Source: Acidobacteriota bacterium
Lineage (GTDB): Bacteria; Acidobacteriota; Blastocatellia; Chloracidobacteriales; JADJPF01
Assembly: GCA_016213785.1 (NCBI GenBank)
Contig: JACQZQ010000092.1
Coordinates: 1-64,000, forward strand
DNA: 64,000 nucleotides
Direction: 5' to 3'
Each line of letters starts with the position of its first letter. Position 1 is the first letter of the stretch. The notes beneath the pieces were generated by a model that saw only the letters and a list, made by a program, of their open reading frames with translations, had not been told where the DNA came from and did no database searches. Below are positions 1 to 8,896 of this stretch, piece after piece. The position numbers and the translations under genes are program-made.

Positions 1-173
1 GTTGGATCACTTGAGTAAAACGGCTCTGGTGGTGATGGTAGGCTTGGGATTGTATTATTTGACTGACTTAGAAAAACTTCTTTGCTAGGATATTTGCTTA
101 TTGGTGGCGGTGTTGGATCACTTGAATAAAACGGCTCTGGTGGCGATGGTAGGCTTGGGATTGTATTATTTGA
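1..173. repeat. 111-bp (37-residue) coding tandem repeat
   Basis: Bases 1-62 and 112-173 are nearly identical (two differences), giving a period of 111 bp, a multiple of three. Both copies lie in the C-terminal tail of the kinase on the minus strand and encode a Pro/Ser-rich unit containing NNTIPSLPSPPEPFYSSDPT. The array continues beyond the left edge, so the copy number is unknown. Confidence 0.9.
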
Positions 174-1136
174 TGATTGACTAAGTAAAAACTCTTTATA
201 TTTTGCTAATTGGGCTGAAAGCTGTACAGCTAAAGCAATTACCGAGCTATGCCTTTGTGCACTACGTTTATCTAAAGCTTTAATAATTATTGATTCTAGA
301 GTTAAGGGAATTTCTGGTCTTATTTCTCGTAATGAGGGCGGAGTTACACCAATATGTTGCATTTTTAACATTGGATAACTTCCTCCTGTAAATGGAGGAT
401 TACCCACTAGCAAATGATAAAGAATTGCTCCTATAGCATAGACTTCTGAACGCGGATCTATTTGCTCACTAGTAAATTGTTCTGGTGCAGAATAATATGG
501 TTTACCTAGTAAATAATCTCTTTGCATTGGAGAGAGTGCAGAAATCAAACTAGGGGCTTTTAATCTAACCAGCCCAAAATCAACAACTTTAACCATTTGC
601 TGCTTACTTTCAACTCTTTCAACAAAAATATTACTAGGCTTTAAGTCCAAATGAAAAACAGCACTACGATTAGCATTTGCTATAGCTTCACAAACCTTAG
701 ATGTAATATTTAGTGCAAGTTCTAAAGAAAGCCGTTTTTGTTCTTGTAATAAATCCGCTAAAGTAGGTAGAGCTAAAAACTCCATTACAAAATAAAGTAT
801 ATTTGGCTCTACTAGCCCAAAATCAAATATTTTAACAATATTGACATGTTCAAGAGCAGCAAAAGCTTCAATTAAAATAAAAAACTTTTCTACTAAACTT
901 GGATCAGCTTCAACTAAAAGTGGAGAAACTATTTTAATAGCTACTCTTTGGCCTGTTTTTAATATAGTGGCTTGAAAAACTATCCCTATTCTACCAACAC
1001 CTATTTTTCTATCAAGTCTATATTTATCAGCAATAATATGCGAACCTGCGATCAAATCAAGTAGCGGAGATTTGTCATTATTACAAACCTCATTATTATC
1101 GCTAAAGCAAGTATGGCAAATAGGGCATTCTTTCAT
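1..1136 (-). CDS. Hanks-type Ser/Thr protein kinase (C-terminus beyond the window edge)
   Basis: The reading frame opens at an ATG at 1136 and stays open to base 1, so the gene is partial. The N-terminus MKECPICHTCF has a CxxC plus a later Cys, a likely zinc ribbon as in the kinase at 11512. The kinase domain follows, with a glycine loop GVGRIG, the VAIK lysine, a catalytic loop HLDLKPSN, a DFG motif (VVDFGLV) and an APE motif (YSAPEQ). The catalytic loop has HLD rather than HRD, a non-RD loop, so activation-loop phosphorylation may not control it in the usual way. After about residue 320 the protein becomes Pro/Ser-rich and enters the 37-residue tandem repeat. The substrate is unknown. The kinase family call is secure; membrane anchoring cannot be judged because the tail is missing. 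Confidence 0.9.
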   Translation of the reverse strand, partial: MKECPICHTCFSDNNEVCNNDKSPLLDLIAGSHIIADKYRLDRKIGVGRIGIVFQATILKTGQRVAIKIVSPLLVEADPSLVEKFFILIEAFAALEHVNIVKIFDFGLVEPNILYFVMEFLALPTLADLLQEQKRLSLELALNITSKVCEAIANANRSAVFHLDLKPSNIFVERVESKQQMVKVVDFGLVRLKAPSLISALSPMQRDYLLGKPYYSAPEQFTSEQIDPRSEVYAIGAILYHLLVGNPPFTGGSYPMLKMQHIGVTPPSLREIRPEIPLTLESIIIKALDKRSAQRHSSVIALAVQLSAQLAKYKEFLLSQSSNNTIPSLPSPPEPFYSSDPTPPPISKYPSKEVFLSQSNNTIPSLPSPPEPFYSSDP

Positions 1137-1159
1137 TAAATGATCCTTTTATTTAATCT

Positions 1160-2803
1160 CTACTGAAAATGCAATTCGCGTAACTTAAATTTTTGTACTT
1201 TTCCAGAAGCTGTTGTAGGAAATTCTTTAACAAATTTAATGTATTGTGGAATCTTAAATTTTGAAATCTTTCCTTGACAAAATTCTATAACTTCCTCACT
1301 ACTTAACTCTTCTCCTACTTTTACTTTTATTGCTGCTGCGACTTCTTCACCATATTTTTCGCTACTAACGCCATAAATATAAACATCTGAAACCCTTGGA
1401 TGTAATCGAATTAAGTCCTCTATTTCTTTTGGAGAAATATTTTCACCACCTCGAATAATAATATCCTTAATTCTACCTGTAATACGAACATATCCATTAT
1501 TATCAATAGTAGCTTGATCCCCTGTTCTAAGCCAACCATCTAAACCCTCTAAATTAACCATAGCCTCTTTTGTAGCCTGCTCATTATTGTAGTAGCCTTT
1601 CATTACATTGTAACCCTTTACACATAACTCACCTGGGCAATTTGCAGGAAGAATTTCTTTGGTTACAGGGTCAATAATTCTAATCTCTTGCTCAGCCATA
1701 ACTTTTCCTACTGTCTGAGTACGATTAGCAATTGTGTCATCTATTAAAGTATGTGTAATTCCTGGAGATGCTTCTGTTAAACCATAAGCAATTATCATAT
1801 CTGTTAAATGCATATCTTTAATTACACGCCGCATTAAAGGCTCAGGACAAAGCGCACCCGCCATAGTTCCTGTACGTAAAGACCTTAAATCAAACTGGCT
1901 AAATTCTGAGTCTTCTAGTTCAGCAATAAACATTGTAGGCACACCATAAAGCGCCGTACATCGCTCTTTTTCTACATATTCAAGCACTTTATGAGGATCA
2001 AAAATTTCTAGCGGAACTAAAGAACCTGCATGAGTATAAATTCCTAATACACCTATTACACATCCAAAACAATGAAAAAGCGGCACAGGTAAACAAAGTC
2101 TGTCTTTTTCTGTGTACCTCATTGCCTCACCAAGCCAGTAACCATTATTAACAATATTACGATGGGAAAGCATTACCCCTTTTGGAAAACCTGTTGTCCC
2201 AGAGGTGTACTGCATATTAATTACATCGTCTACTTCCAGTGTGCTTTCTCGCCTATCTAAAACTTCATCGCTTATATCTTTTCCTAAATCAAATAGTTCT
2301 TGAAAATTAATAAAGCCTTCTGCTTTTTCCTCTCCAATTAAAATTGCTTTTTGAAAAAATGGTAACTTCTTGGTAGGTAGTGAGTTAGTACCATCTTTTA
2401 GCTCTGGGATAATTTCATAAACTGTATTGATATAATTAAGATCCTTAAATTGAGGAATACAAATTAAAGCAACACTTTCTGATTGACCAAGCAGATATTC
2501 TAGCTCACGAGCACGAAAGCTAACATTAACTGTTACAAGAATTGCACCTATTTTTGCCAGCGCAAATTGTAAAATCACCCACTCAGGAACATTTGTTGCC
2601 CATAAAGCAACACGATCACCTTTATTTATTCCTAGTTTAAGCAAGCCTTTTGCAACCTTGCGGCTAATTTCTTCCATCCCTCTAAATGTATAACGCAAAG
2701 CCAAATCAGGATAAATTAAGCCTTCTTGCTCAGGATAATTCTTAGCTAAACGTGTTAATAATTCTCCCACACAAATATCTTTGTAGAATTGTTTTTGTTG
2801 CAT
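1160..2803 (-). CDS. AMP-dependent acyl-CoA synthetase (fatty-acid-CoA ligase family)
   Basis: This 547-residue adenylate-forming enzyme should activate a carboxylic acid, probably a medium or long fatty acid, to its acyl-CoA through an acyl-AMP. It has the P-loop signature [11 protein letters not shown], the LTEASP stretch around the A5 motif, the GWLRTGDQA motif with the ribose-binding Asp, the hinge [20 protein letters not shown], and a C-terminal catalytic Lys in [13 protein letters not shown]. The length is normal for the family. No signal peptide or membrane segment is seen. The gene lies 23 bases upstream of the kinase gene and downstream of the carboxypeptidase gene on the same strand, so cotranscription is possible. 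The exact substrate cannot be read from sequence. Confidence 0.9.
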   Translation of the reverse strand: MQQKQFYKDICVGELLTRLAKNYPEQEGLIYPDLALRYTFRGMEEISRKVAKGLLKLGINKGDRVALWATNVPEWVILQFALAKIGAILVTVNVSFRARELEYLLGQSESVALICIPQFKDLNYINTVYEIIPELKDGTNSLPTKKLPFFQKAILIGEEKAEGFINFQELFDLGKDISDEVLDRRESTLEVDDVINMQYTSGTTGFPKGVMLSHRNIVNNGYWLGEAMRYTEKDRLCLPVPLFHCFGCVIGVLGIYTHAGSLVPLEIFDPHKVLEYVEKERCTALYGVPTMFIAELEDSEFSQFDLRSLRTGTMAGALCPEPLMRRVIKDMHLTDMIIAYGLTEASPGITHTLIDDTIANRTQTVGKVMAEQEIRIIDPVTKEILPANCPGELCVKGYNVMKGYYNNEQATKEAMVNLEGLDGWLRTGDQATIDNNGYVRITGRIKDIIIRGGENISPKEIEDLIRLHPRVSDVYIYGVSSEKYGEEVAAAIKVKVGEELSSEEVIEFCQGKISKFKIPQYIKFVKEFPTTASGKVQKFKLRELHFQ

Positions 2804-2822
2804 AAAATCAAATTAATTTTCC

Positions 2823-3752
2823 CTAGATAATTAAGCTAACGGCAGGTTCGTTAAAAGAGAGTATACCACGTTCATTAAGTGAAACTTCAACCCCAAAAGC
2901 CAGAGTAAGATTACTAGTATCGCTATGCCCTGCATGCAAGCCAAAAATTACAGGAATATTAAGATCCTTTGTTAAATCCGTTAATAGTTCTCTTAAATCA
3001 TAACCTGCCGCTAAATCAGGCTCACAAGCAGTCATTTCACCAAAAATAATAGCTTTAACATTCTTAAATTTACCTGCAAGTTTTAACTGGGTAATCATAC
3101 GATCTAACCTATAAGGTTTTTCATTAATATCTTCTAAAAAAAGAATTGCTCCATCTGTGTCTAACTCCCAAGGCGTACCAAGCAAAGAGACGATTAAAGA
3201 CATACACCCTCCCAAAAGCCTTCCACGAGCAACCCCCGGCACCAGCACTTGAGTTGTACGGCTATCAACTGGCCCAGCAGGTAAAGGTTTAGTCAATATT
3301 TTACTAAAAGACCTTGGTTCATAACTCTGACTGCCAAAATCTTTTGATACCATAGGCCCATGAAAAGTAACCCAAGAATACTTTTGATAAAGCCCAATTA
3401 GTAGTGCAGTTATATCACTATAACCCATCACAATTTTTGGCCCTAAAGCTATAGCACTTTCATCAAGTTTATCTAATAACTGCATTGAACCATAGCCACC
3501 ACGAACAGCAAAAATAGCCTTAACCTCTTTATCCAAAAGCATATTATTAAATTCTGCTGCACGTCTTTTAATTGAACCTGCTGTGTAGCGAGTGCTAGTA
3601 AAAATATCTTTTGAGTATTTCACCTTATAGCCTAAGTGTTTTAAGTGAGCCACTCCAGCCATAGATTTTTTTTCATCTATTACCCCTGCTGGAGCAATTA
3701 AGCCTATTGTATCTCCAATTTTTAGCGCAGGTGCAAGCAAAACTTCTTTCAT
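2823..3752 (-). CDS. ldcA: LD-carboxypeptidase, peptidase family S66
   Basis: The 309-residue protein matches muramoyltetrapeptide carboxypeptidases (LdcA/MccF). These cleave the L-Lys or meso-DAP to D-Ala bond of the tetrapeptide stem during peptidoglycan recycling. The nucleophile is the Ser of MGYSDITAL, preceded by the conserved RGGYGSMQLLD. The distal Glu and His are in LFLEDINEKPYRLDRM and FGLHAGH, as expected for the Ser-Glu-His triad. No signal peptide is visible, consistent with cytoplasmic recycling. The stop lies 19 bases from the start of the downstream acyl-CoA synthetase, so the two are likely one transcript. Confidence 0.9.
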   Translation of the reverse strand: MKEVLLAPALKIGDTIGLIAPAGVIDEKKSMAGVAHLKHLGYKVKYSKDIFTSTRYTAGSIKRRAAEFNNMLLDKEVKAIFAVRGGYGSMQLLDKLDESAIALGPKIVMGYSDITALLIGLYQKYSWVTFHGPMVSKDFGSQSYEPRSFSKILTKPLPAGPVDSRTTQVLVPGVARGRLLGGCMSLIVSLLGTPWELDTDGAILFLEDINEKPYRLDRMITQLKLAGKFKNVKAIIFGEMTACEPDLAAGYDLRELLTDLTKDLNIPVIFGLHAGHSDTSNLTLAFGVEVSLNERGILSFNEPAVSLII

Positions 3753-4112
3753 AAATCTACATATCTCCTATAAAATTACGCCTATTATAGAAGCATAAAT
3801 ATTTAAAACCAATATAAAGCAGACTGACCTTAAATCATATTTAAAGTTTTGACAAAGGAATAAGAGTCCATTAAATTACTTAAGCAAGCAAAATCATTAA
3901 CCTCAAAAAGTGTCAAAATGGAAATTACTGACCTAGCCCACTGTGTATTGAAACAATTGTGTTTCACGTGAAACACTAATAATAAAAAAGGAGAATTTAC
4001 TGGTGTGGCTTGCTTTATATTTACATTAAGTAACACTATTAGATAATATTGATTCTAAGCTCATAATTGGACAACTTTTTCACACTCTTTAATTTCACTA
4101 GGAGTATCCTCT
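3753..4112. other. 360-bp intergenic region with parS
   Basis: This AT-rich gap separates the divergent ldcA and CARF genes. Its only clear content is the parS palindrome at 3960-3975. A 68-codon reading frame on the minus strand (3830-4036) runs straight through the palindrome, has no recognisable homology and is rejected as a gene. Confidence 0.7.
3960..3975. promoter_or_regulatory. parS centromere site, ParB-binding
   Basis: The sequence TGTTTCACGTGAAACA is a perfect 16-bp palindrome identical to the bacterial chromosomal parS consensus; the dyad extends one more base pair to 3959-3976. ParB binds such sites and spreads, organising the origin region and loading condensin. The site is about 50 kb from dnaA, a normal distance for an origin-proximal parS. 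No parA or parB gene lies in the window. Confidence 0.93.
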
Positions 4113-5246
4113 ATGTCCAAGCGAAATACTTTGATATGTACTGTAGGAACAAGTCTTTTTGAATCCAACTTACGCAATTTATCAGCTAAAACTCCTAATG
4201 CTCCTTCAAACTGGGAAGAAATTAAATCTGCCTATGATTCAGAAAATTGGAAAAAACTAGCTGTAGAAATTAACAAAGTCCCACCTACTGAACGTGTTTG
4301 TGGTGCAGAGATAAACACGGTTGAAGAAACAAAACGAAAAAATTGGCTTGGACTTGAAAATTTAATTTTTCTTGTATCTGATACTCCTAATGGTAAAAAT
4401 ACAGGAATATTTTTAAAAGAATATTTTAGTAGGCGTAATGACTTAAACCTTAAAAACCTTGACTATGAGGTAATAAATGAACTCCAAGATGAGCGCCCTA
4501 AGGATTTTAAGATTCACGGGCTACGTAATCTTGTTCGTTCTGCTGGATACTACATTAATAGGTTTGGCGGGCCTGATTGCATTGCTATTGATGCAACTGG
4601 TGGATATAAAGCACAAATTGCTATTGCAGTAATCGTTGGTCAAGCATTAAATATTCCTGTCTTCTACAAACATGAAAGGTTTTCAGAAATCATAGACTTT
4701 CCTCCTTTACCTATTTCGTTCGATCATGAAATTTTGGCAAGTAATTCTGATTTGTTAACGGATTTTGAAAGGGGTAAAGTTTTTACTTCTAATGAATTAG
4801 GCAATATTGATGAAAAATTACGAGTGCTTTTGACTGAGGTTGTAGCAGATGGAAAATCGCTGTATGAACTAAGTGCTATAGGGCAAATTTACCTAACAGG
4901 ATTTCGAATTCGTAACCCTAAGCCAATAAATTTACTTCCTGCAAATAACAAAAAACCGCCTACTTTTAGAGACGACCACTACCCTATAAGGTTCAAAGAC
5001 TTTGTAGAAAAGTTATGCAGCACCTATCCTTGGATTGTTACAGCAAACTCGCTACCCTACGATAAACAAAAATCAATTAAAGGAATCGGTTTTTTTGTAA
5101 AAGAAGAAAATGGAGAAAAGAAGTTAGTTGGTACATTTGAAGATAAAAACAACTTTGGAGCAAGGTTTTGGTTACATATCACAGATGAATCTTCTCTTGC
5201 TTTGGCTTGGGCAGCAGACACACTAAATCAGAAATATAGGGAGTAA
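4113..5246 (+). CDS. CARF-domain CRISPR ancillary protein (APE2256/Csx1-Csm6-like)
   Basis: The N-terminal 190 or so residues fit the APE2256-type CARF fold. They start with ICTVGTSLFESNL, the first strand and ligand-binding loop, and contain the second signature IAIDATGGYKAQIAIAVIVGQ followed by IPVFYKHERFSEII. CARF domains bind cyclic oligoadenylates made by Cas10 in type III CRISPR systems and then switch on, or degrade, the signal. A short winged-helix-like stretch (around LYELSAIGQIYLTGF) leads to a 110-residue C-terminal region I cannot assign; no HEPN RxxxxH motif is evident in it. The gene stands alone: the only other type III trace is the Cmr2 remnant at 6331-6660. An attC-like element follows it on the same strand. 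The CARF assignment is fairly secure; the effector activity is unknown. Confidence 0.75.
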   Translation: MSKRNTLICTVGTSLFESNLRNLSAKTPNAPSNWEEIKSAYDSENWKKLAVEINKVPPTERVCGAEINTVEETKRKNWLGLENLIFLVSDTPNGKNTGIFLKEYFSRRNDLNLKNLDYEVINELQDERPKDFKIHGLRNLVRSAGYYINRFGGPDCIAIDATGGYKAQIAIAVIVGQALNIPVFYKHERFSEIIDFPPLPISFDHEILASNSDLLTDFERGKVFTSNELGNIDEKLRVLLTEVVADGKSLYELSAIGQIYLTGFRIRNPKPINLLPANNKKPPTFRDDHYPIRFKDFVEKLCSTYPWIVTANSLPYDKQKSIKGIGFFVKEENGEKKLVGTFEDKNNFGARFWLHITDESSLALAWAADTLNQKYRE

Positions 5247-5254
5247 ATACTCTT

Positions 5255-5277
5255 AAAACCTGTATTAAAACAGTTTT
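5255..5277 (+). terminator. Weak hairpin terminator after the CARF gene
   Basis: CTGT at 5260-5263 pairs with ACAG at 5270-5273, extended by flanking A and T runs with one bulge, and is followed by TTTT. The stem is short, so this is tentative. Confidence 0.35.
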
Positions 5278-5493
5278 AGCCGTTATCAGACACTTACATA
5301 AATTTTGCCTAGTCCAAAAGTAGTCATTGCACTTATGTTAAGAAATTCTGCTGTTATTAATAGTGGAAGAAAGAAAACATAGTAAATGCTCCCCTGATAT
5401 TTCTATGTAACCAAGTAATCCCCTAGTTTTGAGTTTCGCCGCAGAAATAAGTGGGTAAGCATAAGTTTTCTGAGATAATAAAAAAGCTACGAT

Positions 5494-5575
5494 GTTTAAC
5501 CCAAAGTTTAGCGGCGAGGGAAACGGTGAGCGTTAACGAACCGGCTTCCCAAGTCCGCTGCAACATTTGTTATGC
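5494..5575 (+). repeat. attC-like imperfect dyad (integron cassette recombination site?)
   Basis: The order of parts resembles an integron attC site: an outer box GTTTAAC (5494-5500, fits RYYYAAC), 8 bases, an inner box TAGCGG (5509-5514), a variable centre, an inner box CCGCTG (5555-5560), 8 bases, and an outer box GTTATGC (5569-5575, near GTTRRRY). The two spacers are equal in length and the inner boxes pair with one wobble. The site would sit 3' of the CARF gene in the orientation expected of a gene cassette. No integrase and no second attC are visible, so this is suggestive only. Confidence 0.4.
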
Positions 5576-5609
5576 GCCGTTTATAAACAAAAACAACATT
5601 ACACAACAA

Positions 5610-6266
5610 TCATAACCTTCTCCTAAGAATTAGGAAATTTCTCACACTGTAGTAATGTTTGCTTTTTTGCCAATCGAGACTTGGGATTAACTCTTGCAAC
5701 TTAAACCATGGGTCATTATCAAAAAGAGCTTCAGCCATAAACCCTGCATCAACCTGCCCACCATAAAATACTCGTAACCAGTGAACATTTGAAGTAAGCT
5801 CTTTTTCCCTAATAGACTTCTCAACAACGTTAAATAACTCTTCAGGTATAACAATAGGTTCTTTAGCTCTGACACTGTAATTGCCTAAAATAACATCCCA
5901 GTCAACACCATCTATTTCCCAAATTTCTTTAGTTACTTGTTTATCATTAGAATTGATAAAAGCTCCATTGATAACATGAAAGGTATTATACAAAAAGAGT
6001 CCAAGACCACTATTTACTGCTTGCTCGTAAGTATCACCAAATCCTGCAAATGACTCAATTATAAATTCCTTTTGTTTATCAACCAATATATGAAAATCCA
6101 ATTGAGCAACTGTTGTATCAGTGTGTTGATTTATCTCTACTACAAAAGCTCTCCAAGCTGGTAAACCGTTATTTACAAGCAACCAACCATTATATTCAGT
6201 AATACCTATACCATGACCAAGCAATGCTTCTTTTAGATAGTCGTTTACATTTATTGGCAACACCAT
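5610..6266 (-). CDS. DUF6348-like protein of unknown function
   Basis: The 218-residue protein has no signal peptide or membrane segment. It resembles the DUF6348 family: a middle stretch with ESFAGFGDTYEQAV, a following FHVINGAF segment, an EIWEIDGVDWDVILGNY segment, and a C-terminal HWLRVFYGG, ALFDNDPW and YYSVRNFLIL series. The length is normal for that family. Function is unknown. It stands between the CARF gene and the Cmr2 remnant, in a patch that looks acquired. The gene call is good; the family name is from memory and less certain. Confidence 0.6.
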   Translation of the reverse strand: MVLPINVNDYLKEALLGHGIGITEYNGWLLVNNGLPAWRAFVVEINQHTDTTVAQLDFHILVDKQKEFIIESFAGFGDTYEQAVNSGLGLFLYNTFHVINGAFINSNDKQVTKEIWEIDGVDWDVILGNYSVRAKEPIVIPEELFNVVEKSIREKELTSNVHWLRVFYGGQVDAGFMAEALFDNDPWFKLQELIPSLDWQKSKHYYSVRNFLILRRRL

Positions 6267-6330
6267 TTTGTTTTCCTAAAAATTTAGTATTCTCTAATAC
6301 CATACATTTACATTATTTTAGTTAGTATTT

Positions 6331-6660
6331 CTAGGCTAAGGTGCATAACTCACTGTTATATATGGCTATTAAACCTAATTTTTTCCATTGTGTAAGCCAA
6401 AATATCAGTTTATTTATGCTTACCCACTTAACATAGGGTAGATAATTGCTAGCTTCTCCAATAAGCGTCATACCAAAAATTAGATTAGTCGTTTCAGCAA
6501 AATATCGGGTTAAGTTATCTTCTTGATCAACAATAGACCTAGCTGCGGCTTTAGATAATTCACTTAGAAGCCAAGAACCAAACCAAAGATCTCGGCTACG
6601 CCTAGCCGTAGCAATAAAGTCTTGTACAGGCCCAATATGAACAATAATTAGATGTGACAT
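6331..6660 (-). pseudogene. Remnant of type III-B CRISPR Cmr2/Cas10 (N-terminal fragment)
   Basis: The first 45 residues, including HIGPVQDFIATARRSRDLW and FGSWLLSELSKAAA, are the typical Cmr2/Cas10 N-terminus of type III-B systems. The reading frame then ends after 109 residues, whereas a full Cmr2 is roughly 800-1000 residues and carries the GGDD cyclase centre. The last third (from about VKWVSINKL) no longer looks like the family, suggesting an internal deletion or frameshift before the stop. No other cmr gene and no repeat array follow. It is therefore read as debris of a lost type III-B locus, together with the CARF gene at 4113. Confidence 0.75.
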
Positions 6661-6855
6661 AATGTGATAAAAACCTCTTAGCTAAGCTTTTTCAATAAAA
6701 ACCTACTAACATTGATTACGTAAGTCTATAAATATACATTGAAAGTTTGTTAGACTATTCTCTAATAGAAGTGCCTAAAGCGTTTTGTGAATGCGCTATT
6801 CTAAACTAACTTTGATTAAAACTAAATACTTAATATTGAAAATTTTAAAAATAAA

Positions 6856-6891
6856 AAAAGCCTTTTAATCTAAATATATTAAAAGGCTTTT
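6856..6891 (-). terminator. Intrinsic terminator of the S9 peptidase operon
   Basis: A perfect 14-bp stem (AAAAGCCTTTTAAT at 6856-6869 with its complement at 6878-6891) has an 8-base loop and A/T runs on both sides. It lies 25 bases past the stop of the S9 peptidase gene on the minus strand. Confidence 0.85.
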
Positions 6892-6916
6892 ATTTACTAT
6901 TACTAAACTAGAAGTT

Positions 6917-8896
6917 TTATTTTAGCAGATGCTCTTCAAAAAAGACACTTAAGGCACTTAAGTAAAACTCTTGATTAGGTTTTTTGCGAAATCCATGACC
7001 TTCATCTTTTGCCAGTAAATACCAAACTACATTTCCATTATTTTTTACAGTCTCAACCATTTGTTCTGCTTCTCTTAGAGGCACACGAGGATCATTTTTT
7101 CCTTGGACTACAAATAAGGGTTTTGTAATTTTTTTAGCATTATTTGTTGGAGAAATTTTAAGTAAAAACTCTCGCATTTTTGGCTCGCGTTCATCGCCAT
7201 ATTCAGGGCGGCGTAAATCACGACGATATTCTTGAGTGCTTTCTAAGAATGTAACAAAGTTGCTTATGCCTACAATATCTACAGCGCATTTAAGTCGATC
7301 ATTAAAGTTTGTCATACAAGCTAAAGACATATAACCACCATAGGATCCGCCAATTACAGCTACACGATTTGCGTCTAGTTCAGGGCGTGAAGCAATCCAA
7401 TCTAGGAGTTTACCTATATCTTTAACAGAATCTTCTCTTTTAAAACCGTTATCAAGTTCAAGATAAGTTTTTCCATAACCGCTTGAGCCACGAACATTTG
7501 GAACTAAAACAGCGGCCCCAAGTTCATTTACCCAATAAGCAAAAGTGGAGCTAAAGCTAGGACGTGCTTGTCCTTCTGGCCCGCCATGAATATTTATAAT
7601 TACTGGTAATTTTCCTTCAACATTTTTAGGCTTATAGTAAAAAGAAGGGATCATTCTTGATTGACCACCTACGCTATCAAAGCTAGGGAATTCTATTAGC
7701 TCAGGATTAACAAAACTTTCTGTATTAAGACCTCCAACTTCGCTAAAAGTCCAGCGTGTAACTGCACCTGATGCTACATTAACAGAAAAAACATCTCCTG
7801 GGGTTTTAGGTGAACTTAGGCTAATGGCAAGGTTTGAGCTATCTTTATCAAATTTTAGCCCTCCAATAACACCTTTTTCTAAAGTAATATTTTGGCTAGC
7901 ACTTAAATTATTTGTAGGGGCAATATAAAGCTTGCTAATACCTGCTTCGTTAACTGTATAGGCGAGGAGTTGACCATCTTGAGAAAGCTCAATATTTTCT
8001 ACATTCCAGTTTAAGTTAGGGATTAGAATCTGTTTCTTTTGTGTTGCTAGATCGTAGTAGGTAAGGCGTAAAAACTCGCTATCTTCGTCTGAACAATAGT
8101 AGACTCCTTTACCATCAGCAGAAAAAAGAGTGTCGCCATAAGAAATTTTCTTAGTTTTTTGAGTAGGATTAATTTCTGTTAACTGTCCGCTTGCAATGTC
8201 TAAAGCAAATAAATAGCTTTCATTAGCAGAAATAAAATTGCCTAAAATTAGCTTTTTATCATCATTTGACCAATCAACTACACCCCACTGTCCGCTAGTT
8301 TCCTTAAGTAGCTTAGTAGTTTTTAAGCTATCACCTTCCATTAAATAAATGTCAAAGTCTCGGCCATTACGTTTAGTACTAACAAAAGCGGCTCGATCTC
8401 CTTTATTTGACCAAGTAAAAGACTCATAGCGCGATTTTCCATCTGTTAATAAAGTATGTTGTCCTGTATTTTCATCATACCAATAAAACTGGAAAAACTC
8501 TCCTCCGCCTGTATCCATACTAAAAACAAAGCCTTTTTTCTCTTTATCAGGAGAATACCATGCGCCATTAATTGGCTCGCGAAAGAAAGTTAGCTGTTTA
8601 CGATAACTTGCAGGAGCACCTACATAATGAAGTTGTGCGGTTTCAGCAAAACGCGTAGAGATTAAAATACCTTTATTTGAAGGGTGCCAAGCTACAAAGC
8701 CTGCTGAGCGCACGTTTTGATATTGGGCAGTTCTTTCAAAGATACTCTTCTTTATATCTGGAATCCCTTCTAATACAAGATTTCCTACTTCTTTTCTTTC
8801 AGTATTAAGTTTAGGTTTTCCAATAGAATTTTCTTGAGCAAGTAAATTAATATTGAGTAAGGATAAAAATAAGCAACAAATAACAAGTTTTTTCAT
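6917..8896 (-). CDS. Prolyl-oligopeptidase family (S9) peptidase, exported
   Basis: The 659-residue protein starts with a signal peptide (MKKLVICCLFLSLLNINLLA) and so probably works outside the cytoplasmic membrane on short peptides. An N-terminal beta-propeller of WD/TolB-like repeats (about 60-410) precedes an alpha/beta-hydrolase domain. The triad is visible: Ser518 in GGSYGGY, Asp602 in KNDPRVP and His634 in EGHGF. It most resembles acylaminoacyl- or dipeptidyl-peptidase-like members. Its ATG overlaps the stop of the preceding 67-codon gene by four bases, indicating translational coupling within a three-gene operon with fxsA. Confidence 0.92.
   Translation of the reverse strand: MKKLVICCLFLSLLNINLLAQENSIGKPKLNTERKEVGNLVLEGIPDIKKSIFERTAQYQNVRSAGFVAWHPSNKGILISTRFAETAQLHYVGAPASYRKQLTFFREPINGAWYSPDKEKKGFVFSMDTGGGEFFQFYWYDENTGQHTLLTDGKSRYESFTWSNKGDRAAFVSTKRNGRDFDIYLMEGDSLKTTKLLKETSGQWGVVDWSNDDKKLILGNFISANESYLFALDIASGQLTEINPTQKTKKISYGDTLFSADGKGVYYCSDEDSEFLRLTYYDLATQKKQILIPNLNWNVENIELSQDGQLLAYTVNEAGISKLYIAPTNNLSASQNITLEKGVIGGLKFDKDSSNLAISLSSPKTPGDVFSVNVASGAVTRWTFSEVGGLNTESFVNPELIEFPSFDSVGGQSRMIPSFYYKPKNVEGKLPVIINIHGGPEGQARPSFSSTFAYWVNELGAAVLVPNVRGSSGYGKTYLELDNGFKREDSVKDIGKLLDWIASRPELDANRVAVIGGSYGGYMSLACMTNFNDRLKCAVDIVGISNFVTFLESTQEYRRDLRRPEYGDEREPKMREFLLKISPTNNAKKITKPLFVVQGKNDPRVPLREAEQMVETVKNNGNVVWYLLAKDEGHGFRKKPNQEFYLSALSVFFEEHLLK

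Larger units (their letters stand above)
5247..5609. other. 363-bp intergenic region holding an attC-like element
   Basis: The gap lies between convergent genes. It holds a weak hairpin after the CARF gene and the attC-like dyad at 5494-5575. Its GC content rises around the dyad compared with the surroundings. No open reading frame or CRISPR repeat was seen. Confidence 0.6.

Noticed and set aside
3830-4036. 68-codon frame on the minus strand
   Set aside because: It runs through the parS palindrome, has no family resemblance and no ribosome-binding site of note.
4950-5246. RelE-type toxin at the end of the CARF protein
   Set aside because: The size would fit, but the conserved basic and C-terminal residues of RelE-fold toxins cannot be recognised.
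4036-6916. CRISPR array next to the CARF and Cmr2 genes
   Set aside because: I looked for evenly spaced direct repeats of 25-40 bases in the gaps and found none.
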